A model generated the notes under the pieces. The model did not search any database and had not been told where the DNA came from. It saw only the letters and a program-made list of their open reading frames with translations. This document shows positions 53,881 to 61,650 of a stretch of 64,000 nucleotides of DNA, one piece after another. Source of the stretch: Fibrobacter sp. (lineage in GTDB: Bacteria; Fibrobacterota; Fibrobacteria; Fibrobacterales; Fibrobacteraceae); contig JAGCGO010000082.1 in the NCBI GenBank assembly GCA_017649565.1, positions 1 to 64,000 of the forward strand, given 5' to 3'. Every line of letters starts with the position of its first letter. Position 1 is the first letter of the stretch. The position numbers and the translations under genes are program-made.

Positions 53881-54105
53881 ATGAACATAAAAATAAGCGA
53901 GCACGCGGCGCAAAGGATGGCGGAACGGAATATTTCCGAAGACGCGGTCCGGAAAGCGTTCGATGCCGAGGACTGGGAATCCTACGATGTGTCCGAAGTT
54001 GACGAATCCGCCATAATCCTGACAAAGACAATCAACGGGAAAAAATGGTCTTTCGTTTTTAACTGGGAAACAGCAACACTTATCACCTGCTTTCCGAGGA
54101 GGTAA
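53881..54105 (+). CDS. DUF4258/BrnT-like toxin of a toxin-antitoxin pair
   Basis: 74 residues. The motif ISEHAAQRMAERNISEDAVRKAF near the N-terminus and the C-terminal WSFVFNWETATLITCFPRR are typical of the small DUF4258/RelE-like RNase toxins (BrnT and relatives). AAAAGG lies six bases before the ATG. It ends three bases before the antitoxin start. Toxin-first order is as in BrnTA. An in-frame extension to 53821 exists but has no ribosome binding site and crosses the operator. Confidence 0.8.
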   Translation: MNIKISEHAAQRMAERNISEDAVRKAFDAEDWESYDVSEVDESAIILTKTINGKKWSFVFNWETATLITCFPRR

Positions 54106-54108
54106 TAC

Positions 54109-54435
54109 ATGTACAAGGGACTTACCAAAAAAGAGATCAAAATTGCCAAGCACTACGAGAATATAACGGAAGCCGAAGCTGATGCGGAACACAAGTGGGC
54201 CGAGGCAAATGGTCTGTCTTTTTCCGGTCCGGGAGCATTGTCTAAGGCAATTGCCACAGCGAAAGAACGCCGCAAGCAAATGGTGTCCATGAGGCTTGAT
54301 CTCGAGAACATTGAAGGCATGAAGGAACGCGCAAAGGTTGAAGGAATCCCTTACCAAACACTCATCAATTCCGTTCTGCACAGGTTTCTCAACGGCGATC
54401 TTGTTTCGAAGGATTCTCTAAAGACGGCCGTGTAG
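54109..54435 (+). CDS. CopG/BrnA-type antitoxin
   Basis: 108 residues. The C-terminal half (VSMRLDLENIEGMKERAKVEGIPYQTLINSVLHRFLNG) is a ribbon-helix-helix of the CopG-antitoxin family (PF12441-like). The N-terminal half should wrap the toxin. Its GAGGAGG lies in the last codons of the toxin gene, so translation is coupled. It should repress its own promoter through the ATTGAC/GTCAAT repeat. Confidence 0.85.
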   Translation: MYKGLTKKEIKIAKHYENITEAEADAEHKWAEANGLSFSGPGALSKAIATAKERRKQMVSMRLDLENIEGMKERAKVEGIPYQTLINSVLHRFLNGDLVSKDSLKTAV

Positions 54436-54584
54436 CGGCCTTGCCTCTAAAGTTTTCGTATATATATTCTCAAGTTTCGGCTTAACGTTTTCCGTTGATT
54501 TCCAGAACGTGCTCTGGCAAACCAACAATCATAAAATTTGTCAAAAATCCAGATTTTTTGACAGAAAATGCTATAAAACAGCAA

Positions 54585-55592
54585 TCAGTACCGCGCGGTC
54601 ATTTTTCTAGCCGTGTCACGAATCATTCGCTGAAGCGACTTAGGTTTTTCAACGTACGCGATGTCGCCAAAGAACATAACCCACTGTTTTAGGTAATCAT
54701 TCACCTCCCCCTTTATCGTCACACGTAAATTCTCTTTACGTTCCTCGATGCGCATGGATAAATTGTAAGGACGTTCCCTAAGCGTATTCCATATATGTTT
54801 TTCAAACAGGATGACAATTTCCTCGGTCTTGGGAGATTGTTCTCCCAGCAGGAAAGCCCCCGAGGTAACCCGGGCCCGCAAAGATTCCAACACCTTCGGA
54901 TCTTCCGTAAACTGTTCGCGTGTGAGCTTTGCCGATTCAATGCGGCAGAGCTTTAAAGCATAGGTCGCTCCTGGATTACTCTGCGACACGCATCCGACAT
55001 ATATATCTCCATGATGCACAACAATCATCAGAGGGACACGGGTTTTCTCGGAGACATTCCCCCAGTTGTCTAGGTAGCGTAACTGCACCTTACGCCGTTC
55101 ACCAATTGCCCGCAAGATCGTGTACAATACTTTTGCCGAATTTTCCTCAAAGCTAGGAGGAGTTCCCATAAAGAGTATTCGTGAATTCAGTGCGGAATAA
55201 AGTTGCGAAAGCGTATCCTGGGATTTTTTCGGGAGACTTTCGCCAATCTTTTCCGTAAGGTCAGAAATCAGCGCCGACGATGCCGGATACATATTCGCAA
55301 TGCGCTTCAAGAACACCAAATGCAACAGTGTATCGCTGAATTCAGGGAACACGAGTTTGTCAGCTTTAGGAACAGCGGCCTGGTAATACACCTTGCCGAA
55401 TTCTGTGACACGCTCGATGTAATTGCCTGGAACATTGACAAGGGCAACCATGTCGCGCTGCACATTACGCAAATCCGTCTCGGGGATCTCCAAGTTGTGC
55501 ATGATTTCGACTATGGAATAGCAGCGCGTGTAATGCGCCAACAAGAATACAAAGATATGTACCATCCGTTCGCCACGAGCCATTTCCGCCAT
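54585..55592 (-). CDS. WYL-domain transcription regulator
   Basis: 335 residues. N-terminal winged HTH (RMVHIFVFLLAHYTRCYSIVEIMHNLEI, then LRNVQRDMVAL), a WYL domain at about 155-225 (GERRKVQLRYLDNWGNVSEKTRVPLMIVVHHGDIYVGC), and a C-terminal WCX-type extension. Such proteins (PafBC, BrxR, CapW types) sense nucleic-acid or nucleotide ligands and often control defence genes. The ATG follows GGAGG by five bases. It is divergent from the tandem AAA+ gene, with a perfect palindrome between them (55644-55660) as the likely binding site. Confidence 0.9.
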   Translation of the reverse strand: MAEMARGERMVHIFVFLLAHYTRCYSIVEIMHNLEIPETDLRNVQRDMVALVNVPGNYIERVTEFGKVYYQAAVPKADKLVFPEFSDTLLHLVFLKRIANMYPASSALISDLTEKIGESLPKKSQDTLSQLYSALNSRILFMGTPPSFEENSAKVLYTILRAIGERRKVQLRYLDNWGNVSEKTRVPLMIVVHHGDIYVGCVSQSNPGATYALKLCRIESAKLTREQFTEDPKVLESLRARVTSGAFLLGEQSPKTEEIVILFEKHIWNTLRERPYNLSMRIEERKENLRVTIKGEVNDYLKQWVMFFGDIAYVEKPKSLQRMIRDTARKMTARY

Positions 55593-55643
55593 AAAGCCTC
55601 CGTTTTACCATTGTCTTCCTTTCCAATAATATATAAAAAGCAC

Positions 55644-55676
55644 ACGACAATAATTGTCGTCTCCTGATTTTATATT
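55644..55676. promoter_or_regulatory. Operator palindrome and -10 box between WYL and AAA+ genes
   Basis: ACGACAAT-A-ATTGTCGT (55644-55660) is a perfect 8-1-8 palindrome. The core GACAATAATTGTC is followed by 12 bases and then TATATT (55671-55676) reading right. It lies over the -35 position, as for a repressor or WYL activator. The same core and spacing occur at 59569. Confidence 0.85.
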
Positions 55677-55700
55677 GCATTGCAAAAAGAGGCCCTTGCA

Positions 55701-58034
55701 ATGCAATTACATTTTGAAAACACACCAGATAAATATATTGCCAACTCTCTTAAAAGGCTAGAAAGCGAGCGCTCTATAAAGAAAGAACAAGATTCGCGGC
55801 AACCGTTTATTGATTTAAAGCTCATGGAATATTGGGTGCGCTTTATGCGCATGTACCCTGATGGTTGCTGTAAAGGATTTTGCGATTATTACATGACAGA
55901 ACCGTATCTAATAGAATTCGCCGACAGAATTTACGACATTCGCAATCAAATTGATTTTCCACAATACACCATTGCAGAAATAGACGAAAAAAGATACCAT
56001 ACAAACGAGCTGCTTGAAGAATTTCACAAAAACAGAGATTTACGTTTTGCCAAGCAATTTTTCGACATCATCGTCTATTTAGATAAAGCCAACAATTGCG
56101 TAAGACAAGTTCTTGTGCAAGTTATTGACAAATGTGCCTCCGATTGGATAAGAAAGGGATGCGCATCCGACGACACCTCATTGAAAAGATTATTTGAACT
56201 AAAAAAAATATTCCATCTCTCTGACGAAGCGATTGAAGTGGTTCTTTATCTATGGCTCCGCAACCACAATCGCCTATTATTGAAACTAGAACCGTCCCGT
56301 ACAAAGGATGAGATTTTCTTTGATTACAACGAACGCGGTTCTTTCAAACGAATCGCACTTCTTACTGGGCTTGAACCGAGCGTAATCCAGAAGCTCTGTT
56401 CCAAAGAAAGTCCGCTTATCAAATTTCATCTGGTTCAAATGGAAGAGACCTTTCGAAACGCAGATCTCAGAATCAAGCGCAAAGAACTGTATCTCGCCGA
56501 CGATGTCAGCAATTTTCTCTATGGTTTTTCAAGCATATCCCACATAATCAACTATAACGTAGCCGAACCCCCGATTGTTCCATTTGAACAGATTGCCGCG
56601 CAGAACCAACACGCATTGTTTACACTGCAATTGTTACAGAACCATAAAAAAGGCACTCCGCTCAACATCATGTTTTATGGTAAAGAGGGGACAGGCAAAA
56701 CGGAACTAGCAAAAGCCCTAGCGAAAAAGATGAACGTTCCGATGCTTTCGATAGGCCTTGGTGAAGAAACAATGGGCGAAGAAGCCCTGCTTCACCACCG
56801 TTTGCGATCCATGCTATTGGCAGAATGGGATTGCGAAAGGGACGGCGGATTCATCTTGATGGACGAAGCAGATCTTGTGCTGAACAAGGGAGAAAAAGGT
56901 TTGCTCAATATCATGTTCGAAAACTTGAAAGTGCCGGTAATCTGGATAACAAACAATATCGCCTCCATAGAAAACAGCACTCGTCGCCGTTTCGATTATG
57001 CCATCGAATTTTCAATATTCGGAAAGCAGGAGCGCGTAGCCATATGGCAATCCGTGCTAAAAGCACAGCACGCAGAAACCATGATGGATGCGGAATCGAT
57101 TGAAAAGATTGCAGCCGAAATTCCCGTGATGGCCGGTAGCGCCACCCTGGCCGTCAAAGCAGCAAAGCAGTTTTCCACAGACGTAAGCAGCGGCAACACT
57201 ATTGGGATTGCGCAGCAGCAGCAAATCATTCGCGAAGTCGCCAGTTCCCATGCAAAACTTCTAGGAATCGAAATCTCAAACAACAAGCAGCAGCAAACCG
57301 GATTTTTCCGCAAAGACTACATTCATCTTTCAGGTAGCTGCAACGATCCTCTTCATTACGTGATTCCCACATTACAGAATTTCGGCTCGAGGTTGAGACA
57401 AAGTAAAGATACGGAGTCCCGCGAAAACCTGAACATCCTTCTATACGGCCCTCCGGGAACAGGAAAAACGGCTTTCGCGAATCACATTGCTCACAATATC
57501 CTGCACCAGGACATAATCGTAAAACGCGCAAGCGATATCTTGGGCGGGCTTGTCGGTGAAACGGAGCGGAACATTCGCAACATTTTCAAGGAAGCTGAGC
57601 AAAACAACGCCATACTGTTCATCGACGAGGCGGACAGCTTTTTAGAAAGTCGGGCTGAGGCACAGCACCACTGGGAAGTTTCACAGGTCAACGAATTCAT
57701 TTGCCAGATGGATGCATTCAACGGACTATTTATCGCCGCAACAAATTTTGAGCGAACTCTAGACAAGGCGATAAGACGAAGGTTCCAATTGAAAATCGCA
57801 TTTGATTATTTGGCTCACGCACAAGTAAAAAACATTTGGAATGATTTTTTCGGATGTGAATGCCCCGAGACCATCCTCAAACAAGGCGAAATCTCCATCA
57901 GCGACTTTGCGACCGTCCACCAAAGACTCCGTTACATGCCCGAGAAAATCAAAACAACCGAGCTCATAACGAAATATATGCTTGACGAAATCAACAACAG
58001 AGACGACCACCACGGACGCAAACTGGGACTGTAA
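55701..58034 (+). CDS. Tandem AAA+ ATPase
   Basis: 777 residues. An alpha-helical N-terminal part of about 300 residues of unknown family comes first. AAA+ domain 1 follows (Walker A GKEGTGKT at 327-334, Walker B FILMDEADLVL), then AAA+ domain 2 (Walker A GPPGTGKT at 583-590, Walker B AILFIDEADSFL, arginine finger region RRRFQ). Both sites look active. Domain 2 is like FtsH/Vps4-type remodellers. The ATG at 55701 is chosen because AGAGG precedes it and the -10 box is 25 bases upstream; a TTG at 55680 lies at the transcript start. Divergent from the WYL gene, so probably under its control. A role in phage defence or protein remodelling is inference. Confidence 0.88.
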   Translation: MQLHFENTPDKYIANSLKRLESERSIKKEQDSRQPFIDLKLMEYWVRFMRMYPDGCCKGFCDYYMTEPYLIEFADRIYDIRNQIDFPQYTIAEIDEKRYHTNELLEEFHKNRDLRFAKQFFDIIVYLDKANNCVRQVLVQVIDKCASDWIRKGCASDDTSLKRLFELKKIFHLSDEAIEVVLYLWLRNHNRLLLKLEPSRTKDEIFFDYNERGSFKRIALLTGLEPSVIQKLCSKESPLIKFHLVQMEETFRNADLRIKRKELYLADDVSNFLYGFSSISHIINYNVAEPPIVPFEQIAAQNQHALFTLQLLQNHKKGTPLNIMFYGKEGTGKTELAKALAKKMNVPMLSIGLGEETMGEEALLHHRLRSMLLAEWDCERDGGFILMDEADLVLNKGEKGLLNIMFENLKVPVIWITNNIASIENSTRRRFDYAIEFSIFGKQERVAIWQSVLKAQHAETMMDAESIEKIAAEIPVMAGSATLAVKAAKQFSTDVSSGNTIGIAQQQQIIREVASSHAKLLGIEISNNKQQQTGFFRKDYIHLSGSCNDPLHYVIPTLQNFGSRLRQSKDTESRENLNILLYGPPGTGKTAFANHIAHNILHQDIIVKRASDILGGLVGETERNIRNIFKEAEQNNAILFIDEADSFLESRAEAQHHWEVSQVNEFICQMDAFNGLFIAATNFERTLDKAIRRRFQLKIAFDYLAHAQVKNIWNDFFGCECPETILKQGEISISDFATVHQRLRYMPEKIKTTELITKYMLDEINNRDDHHGRKLGL

Positions 58035-58073
58035 TTGGGGAGATTGGTACAATTTTTGGCAAATAGACGTATT

Positions 58074-58147
58074 TTAATCCATTATAATGGACTAATTTTT
58101 AAATTTTAGTCCATTTTAATAAGCAAAAATATATATTTTAGTCCATT
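58074..58147 (+). repeat. Iterated TTAGTCCATT sites upstream of the AAA_14 gene
   Basis: TTAATCCATT at 58074, TTAGTCCATT at 58106 and TTAGTCCATT at 58138 are direct repeats exactly 32 bp apart. An inverted copy AATGGACTAA at 58086 forms the palindrome TCCATTATAATGGA with the first. The last copy ends 13 bases before the start codon. The layout suggests several binding sites for one regulator. Confidence 0.8.
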
Positions 58148-58159
58148 AAGAGGTGGCTT

Positions 58160-59446
58160 ATGGACGAAAAGAAATTATTGCAGGTTCTGGCGGAACAAAA
58201 AGAGGAAATCACCACGAAACACAATTCCTGGGTGTCGCGTTACGAGGAATCCTTGTTTGAACTGAACAGTTCGCTTGCGCAGGTGGTCATCGGGGTTCGT
58301 CGTAGCGGAAAATCGACACTTTGCCACAAGGTTCTGCAAGATCACGGCATTAACTATGCCTATGCAAACCTTGACGACGACCGGTTGATGTCGCTTACTA
58401 CTGAAGATTTGAATACGCTTCTGCTTTGCCTTTATCAACTCTATGGCACAGACATCCAATACATACTCCTCGACGAAATCCAAAACGTGGATGGATGGCA
58501 TTTGTTCGTGAACCGTCTTTTGCGCCAGGGACTGCACGTGTTTGTGACAGGCTCCAATGCAAAATTGCTGAGTAGCGAACTTGCCACGCACCTGACCGGA
58601 CGTTATAATGAAATCCGTCTCTATCCGCTTTCGTTTACTGAATACTGCGCTTTTCATCAGGTGAATCTGCATGATATTACAACCAAGGCCGAAGCCGCTC
58701 GGAAATCGGCATTTCTTGAATACCTGCAATATGGCGGATTCCCGGAACTGCAAAGTGTCAGCAACAAACGCGCCTATATACAAAGTTTGCTTGATTCTAT
58801 AATACTAAAGGATATTGCCGGACGCTTCAAAATCCGACATGCCGAAGTTCTTCGAACCATTGCAAATCATTTGATCAACAATTCTTGCCAAGAAACCAAT
58901 TACAAATCTTTGGCCGAGAATTTTGGACTAAGCAGCACCACGACTGCGATAAAATATGTGGATTATTTGAAACAAGCTTTTTTGATTGGACTGTTGAACA
59001 AGCATTCGTTCAAAAGTAAAATTCGCCTTCGCAACAACAAGGCATATGTGATTGATACGGGGTTCATCACCAATCGTGAAAACGCGCTCTCGCAAGAGAA
59101 TCTGGGTTGGCGACTTGAGAATGTGGTTTACATCGAGTTGTTGCGACGAGCCGCAAAGAAGTTTGACGATGTTTACTACTACAAGCGCTCATCGCAATCT
59201 AAAGAAGTGGATTTTGTCGTTTGCAGACAAGGCAACGCTAAGGAACTTGTGCAAGTCGCATACGAGATAGAATCGACCAAGACATTCAACCGAGAAACTT
59301 CGGCTTTGATTAACGCATCCGAAAGTTTGCGATGTGATAACCTGACCTTGGTGTGTTTTGAAGAAAGTCGCGACGAACTTGTAAAAGGCAGGACCATCCG
59401 CATAAGAAACGCTCTGGAGTGGAGTCTTGAGCCTGGGAAAGTGTAG
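58160..59446 (+). CDS. AAA_14/DUF4143 family ATP-binding protein
   Basis: 428 residues. AAA_14 domain with Walker A GVRRSGKST (45-53) and Walker B YILLDEIQNVDGW (near 105), then LTGRYNEIRLYPLSFTEY. The C-terminal DUF4143 domain has KRSSQSKEVDFVVCRQG, a PD-(D/E)XK-like pattern. These proteins are common in gut and rumen bacteria; their role is unknown. AAGAGGTGG precedes the ATG. It has its own upstream region with repeated sites and may be separate from the AAA+ gene before it. Confidence 0.92.
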   Translation: MDEKKLLQVLAEQKEEITTKHNSWVSRYEESLFELNSSLAQVVIGVRRSGKSTLCHKVLQDHGINYAYANLDDDRLMSLTTEDLNTLLLCLYQLYGTDIQYILLDEIQNVDGWHLFVNRLLRQGLHVFVTGSNAKLLSSELATHLTGRYNEIRLYPLSFTEYCAFHQVNLHDITTKAEAARKSAFLEYLQYGGFPELQSVSNKRAYIQSLLDSIILKDIAGRFKIRHAEVLRTIANHLINNSCQETNYKSLAENFGLSSTTTAIKYVDYLKQAFLIGLLNKHSFKSKIRLRNNKAYVIDTGFITNRENALSQENLGWRLENVVYIELLRRAAKKFDDVYYYKRSSQSKEVDFVVCRQGNAKELVQVAYEIESTKTFNRETSALINASESLRCDNLTLVCFEESRDELVKGRTIRIRNALEWSLEPGKV

Positions 59447-59636
59447 AATAACCTCTTTTTTCGTGTTCCACCCTGTAAAAATTTGATTATTTTTGCCGAA
59501 CCTTGAATGGGTAATCGCATTAACTCCACGCTTTTTTTTGTGGGGCATGCAAAGAGGCCGGTTTAGAAGACAATTATTGTCGCCTAGCAATCGTATATTC
59601 ATACTACGGCAAAACTCACGGAAATGCGAGGACCTT
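59447..59636 (+). promoter_or_regulatory. Upstream region with operator palindrome and -10 box of the small-protein cluster
   Basis: GACAAT-T-ATTGTC at 59569-59581 is the reverse complement of the core at 55646-55658. Twelve bases later TATATT (59594-59599) forms a -10 box, giving a transcript start near 59606. Shared GCAAA(AA)GAGGCC words occur near both sites. No gene is seen in the rest of the stretch. Confidence 0.82.
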
Positions 59637-59717
59637 ATGAGAAAACTGATGAACTTGATAAACCCGCTAGTGAAATCGATTCGGAACTACTGTATTGACT
59701 GCTGGCTCAAACAATAG
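59637..59717 (+). CDS. 26-residue peptide, first in the cluster
   Basis: MRKLMNLINPLVKSIRNYC then IDCWLKQ. A small basic amphipathic peptide with two Cys three apart. GAGG lies seven bases before the ATG, and the predicted transcript starts about 30 bases upstream, so it should be translated. It may be a leader, a membrane-active peptide, or a partner of the zinc finger protein that starts ten bases later. Too short to assign by homology. Confidence 0.5.
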   Translation: MRKLMNLINPLVKSIRNYCIDCWLKQ

Positions 59718-59727
59718 GGCGCGAAGC

Positions 59728-59943
59728 ATGACTTACTACTGCAAGAAGTGCGGCCAATCCTATTCGGATTTTGCGTACATGACGCGGCACGCCAATTGTC
59801 CTAAAGGCGGCCATTGTGAACCCTATGAAGGTCGTGAAACAGGTCCCTGGCATTGTAAGAAATGCGGGCGAACCTACACGGATTTTAAATATATGCTTCA
59901 GCATACTTACTGCGAAAAAGGCGGCAAGTGTGAGCCGTTTTAA
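59728..59943 (+). CDS. Small double zinc-finger protein
   Basis: 71 residues made of two near-identical 38-residue units. Zinc ligands are Cys5, Cys8, His21 and Cys24, then Cys43, Cys46, His59 and Cys62, a C2HC pattern. Each unit ends GGxCEP with an extra Cys (30 and 68). The units share CKKCG(Q/R)(S/T)Y(S/T)DF(A/K)YM. Likely binds DNA, RNA or a partner protein. Its ribosome binding site is weak, so translation is probably coupled to the 26-residue frame upstream. Confidence 0.8.
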   Translation: MTYYCKKCGQSYSDFAYMTRHANCPKGGHCEPYEGRETGPWHCKKCGRTYTDFKYMLQHTYCEKGGKCEPF

Positions 59944-60050
59944 GGAGCAGTTCTGAGGAAAAATGTATGAATAAATATTACCATCAATGCCCCAAAGAGA
60001 GAAAAATATTATTTTAATGTTGAGCAAATTGAACTAAAAAAGGATAGCCC

Positions 60051-60701
60051 ATGTCAGAGAAAAATGATCTAGAGAAACAATTTGAAAACATGATTGTCCT
60101 TATTGACAAATTCGGAAAATCTGGCGTTGCCAAAGATGCCTCATCACTAGCTTCATCTACGGCAGATTTCGCTGGCAATGTAGCTTCTTCTGTGGCTAAC
60201 ATCGCATGCAGTGCCACAGGGGCTATTAAAGACGTCACTCTTGAAGTAATAGATCTTCCCAAAACTATTTTAGAAACCAGACAAAAACAAAAGGAATGGG
60301 AACACGAAGAAAGAATGCATGAAAAAGAATTGCAGTATAAGGAAAAATTTATCAAAGAACAAGGAGAAATACTAAAATTTGCCATAGAAGCCTCCTTAAA
60401 GGTCTATGATAAAAAAGTAGATTTTTTCACAAAACGACTCGAAGATCTAGAAAAAACACATTGTATGGAACAAAAATTACTAAATGAAAGAATCGCCCAC
60501 CTTGAAACAGAACGAAAAAATTGTATAGACAACATTGAGGCATTCACACGGTTATCTACCGATATAATGTATTTAGAAGACAAGAGCTCTGAACTAGAAA
60601 TACATTACTTAAACGCCAAGGGAAATCTTGATGATTCAATAAAGGCCTTGAATTTAGAACTGCCAAACCATTTTGGGGCCAACTTTATTGGGAGAGAATA
60701 A
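60051..60701 (+). CDS. Coiled-coil protein with Ala/Ser-rich helix
   Basis: 216 residues, function unknown. Residues about 28-68 are Ala/Ser/Gly-rich (ASSLASSTADFAGNVASSVA), and could form a small-residue helix pair. Residues about 78-180 are a long charged coiled coil (KQKEWEHEERMHEKELQYKEK). AAAAGGAT precedes the ATG. It ends one base before the next gene, so the two are coupled. Confidence 0.75.
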   Translation: MSEKNDLEKQFENMIVLIDKFGKSGVAKDASSLASSTADFAGNVASSVANIACSATGAIKDVTLEVIDLPKTILETRQKQKEWEHEERMHEKELQYKEKFIKEQGEILKFAIEASLKVYDKKVDFFTKRLEDLEKTHCMEQKLLNERIAHLETERKNCIDNIEAFTRLSTDIMYLEDKSSELEIHYLNAKGNLDDSIKALNLELPNHFGANFIGRE

Positions 60702-60702
60702 A

Positions 60703-61599
60703 ATGAGTTCTCAAGTCCTTATCACAATTTTAGCAGCCGCGCTGCTAATTTTTTTATTTTTCTTCATTCTATTGCTCATAAGGAAAAAAGAACAAAAAAA
60801 AGAACAAGAAAAAGCAAAAAAAGAAAAAGAACAGGCCGTTTTAAACAATAAAATATCAAACACTGCTCAAATTATTTTTGACGAAATAAAAGACATTGAT
60901 TTAATACCTAAAGCTCTAAATTTTATTGCTAGTTATGAAAAAGAATTAAAAACCTTGAAGAAGAATCAAAAAAGATGGGAAAAAGAGTACAATATCGAAC
61001 AAAGTAAAAATTTTGTATCCAAACTATGGGGTGGAAAAAAGCGAAAAGAAGCAATAAACAATAAGAGAATCGAAATTTTATCTAAGATAGCTGAATACGA
61101 AACCGAGAACTCCACTGAATACAAGAAATGTTTAGGTATATTGGAAAAAATTGACATTTCTTTTTACAACGAAAACAAATCTTCGGTCCAAAAAAAATAC
61201 GGAGAACTTATAAGCAATAGGCAAAAAGAAATAGAAAAAGAAAACACAGAAAAGCAGCGAATTAACGAAGAAAGAATAAGAAAACTTGTTTATTCTAAAC
61301 GTATTCCGCAAATGATAGGAAGGTTAGAAGAATACGTCATCTTTTTGCAAAAACATACACGAGAACACACCAACATAAATTTAGAATCCTTGAGATATAT
61401 TGAAAACAGCCTAGATGAGATTCGTGCTATTAAGGACTATCTAGATCAAAAAGACATGAATAAACTAGAAACATGCTCTCAAAAAATCATGTTTATACTT
61501 AAAAATTACAGGCTAGATGAAATGTTCCAAATAGATATACGTAGAGTTGAAGAATTGTTTTCAAAAATTATAGATAAAGTAGACTCAATATCATGTTAA
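60703..61599 (+). CDS. Membrane-anchored coiled-coil protein
   Basis: 298 residues. One N-terminal membrane helix (about 4-25, VLITILAAALLIFLFFFILL) followed by a very Lys/Glu-rich stretch and a long coiled coil. The plan (single anchor, large cytoplasmic helix) fits a membrane-tethered sensor or effector. It starts at ATG 60703, one base after the previous stop, with GGGAGAG as its ribosome binding site. No family recognised. The DNA is very AT-rich. Confidence 0.75.
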   Translation: MSSQVLITILAAALLIFLFFFILLLIRKKEQKKEQEKAKKEKEQAVLNNKISNTAQIIFDEIKDIDLIPKALNFIASYEKELKTLKKNQKRWEKEYNIEQSKNFVSKLWGGKKRKEAINNKRIEILSKIAEYETENSTEYKKCLGILEKIDISFYNENKSSVQKKYGELISNRQKEIEKENTEKQRINEERIRKLVYSKRIPQMIGRLEEYVIFLQKHTREHTNINLESLRYIENSLDEIRAIKDYLDQKDMNKLETCSQKIMFILKNYRLDEMFQIDIRRVEELFSKIIDKVDSISC

Positions 61600-61650
61600 G
61601 GGGATTCCTTGTCTAACAAAACTTGCAAACTACGTCAGGGAGAATCTCTT

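Noticed and set aside
58074..58147. 32-bp period taken as a possible small CRISPR array
   Set aside because: The repeated word is only 10 bp, there are only three copies, and one copy is inverted; regulatory sites fit better.
59493..59636. Upstream extension of the 26-residue frame to 74 residues
   Set aside because: It would run through the operator and -10 box and starts with TTG without a binding site.
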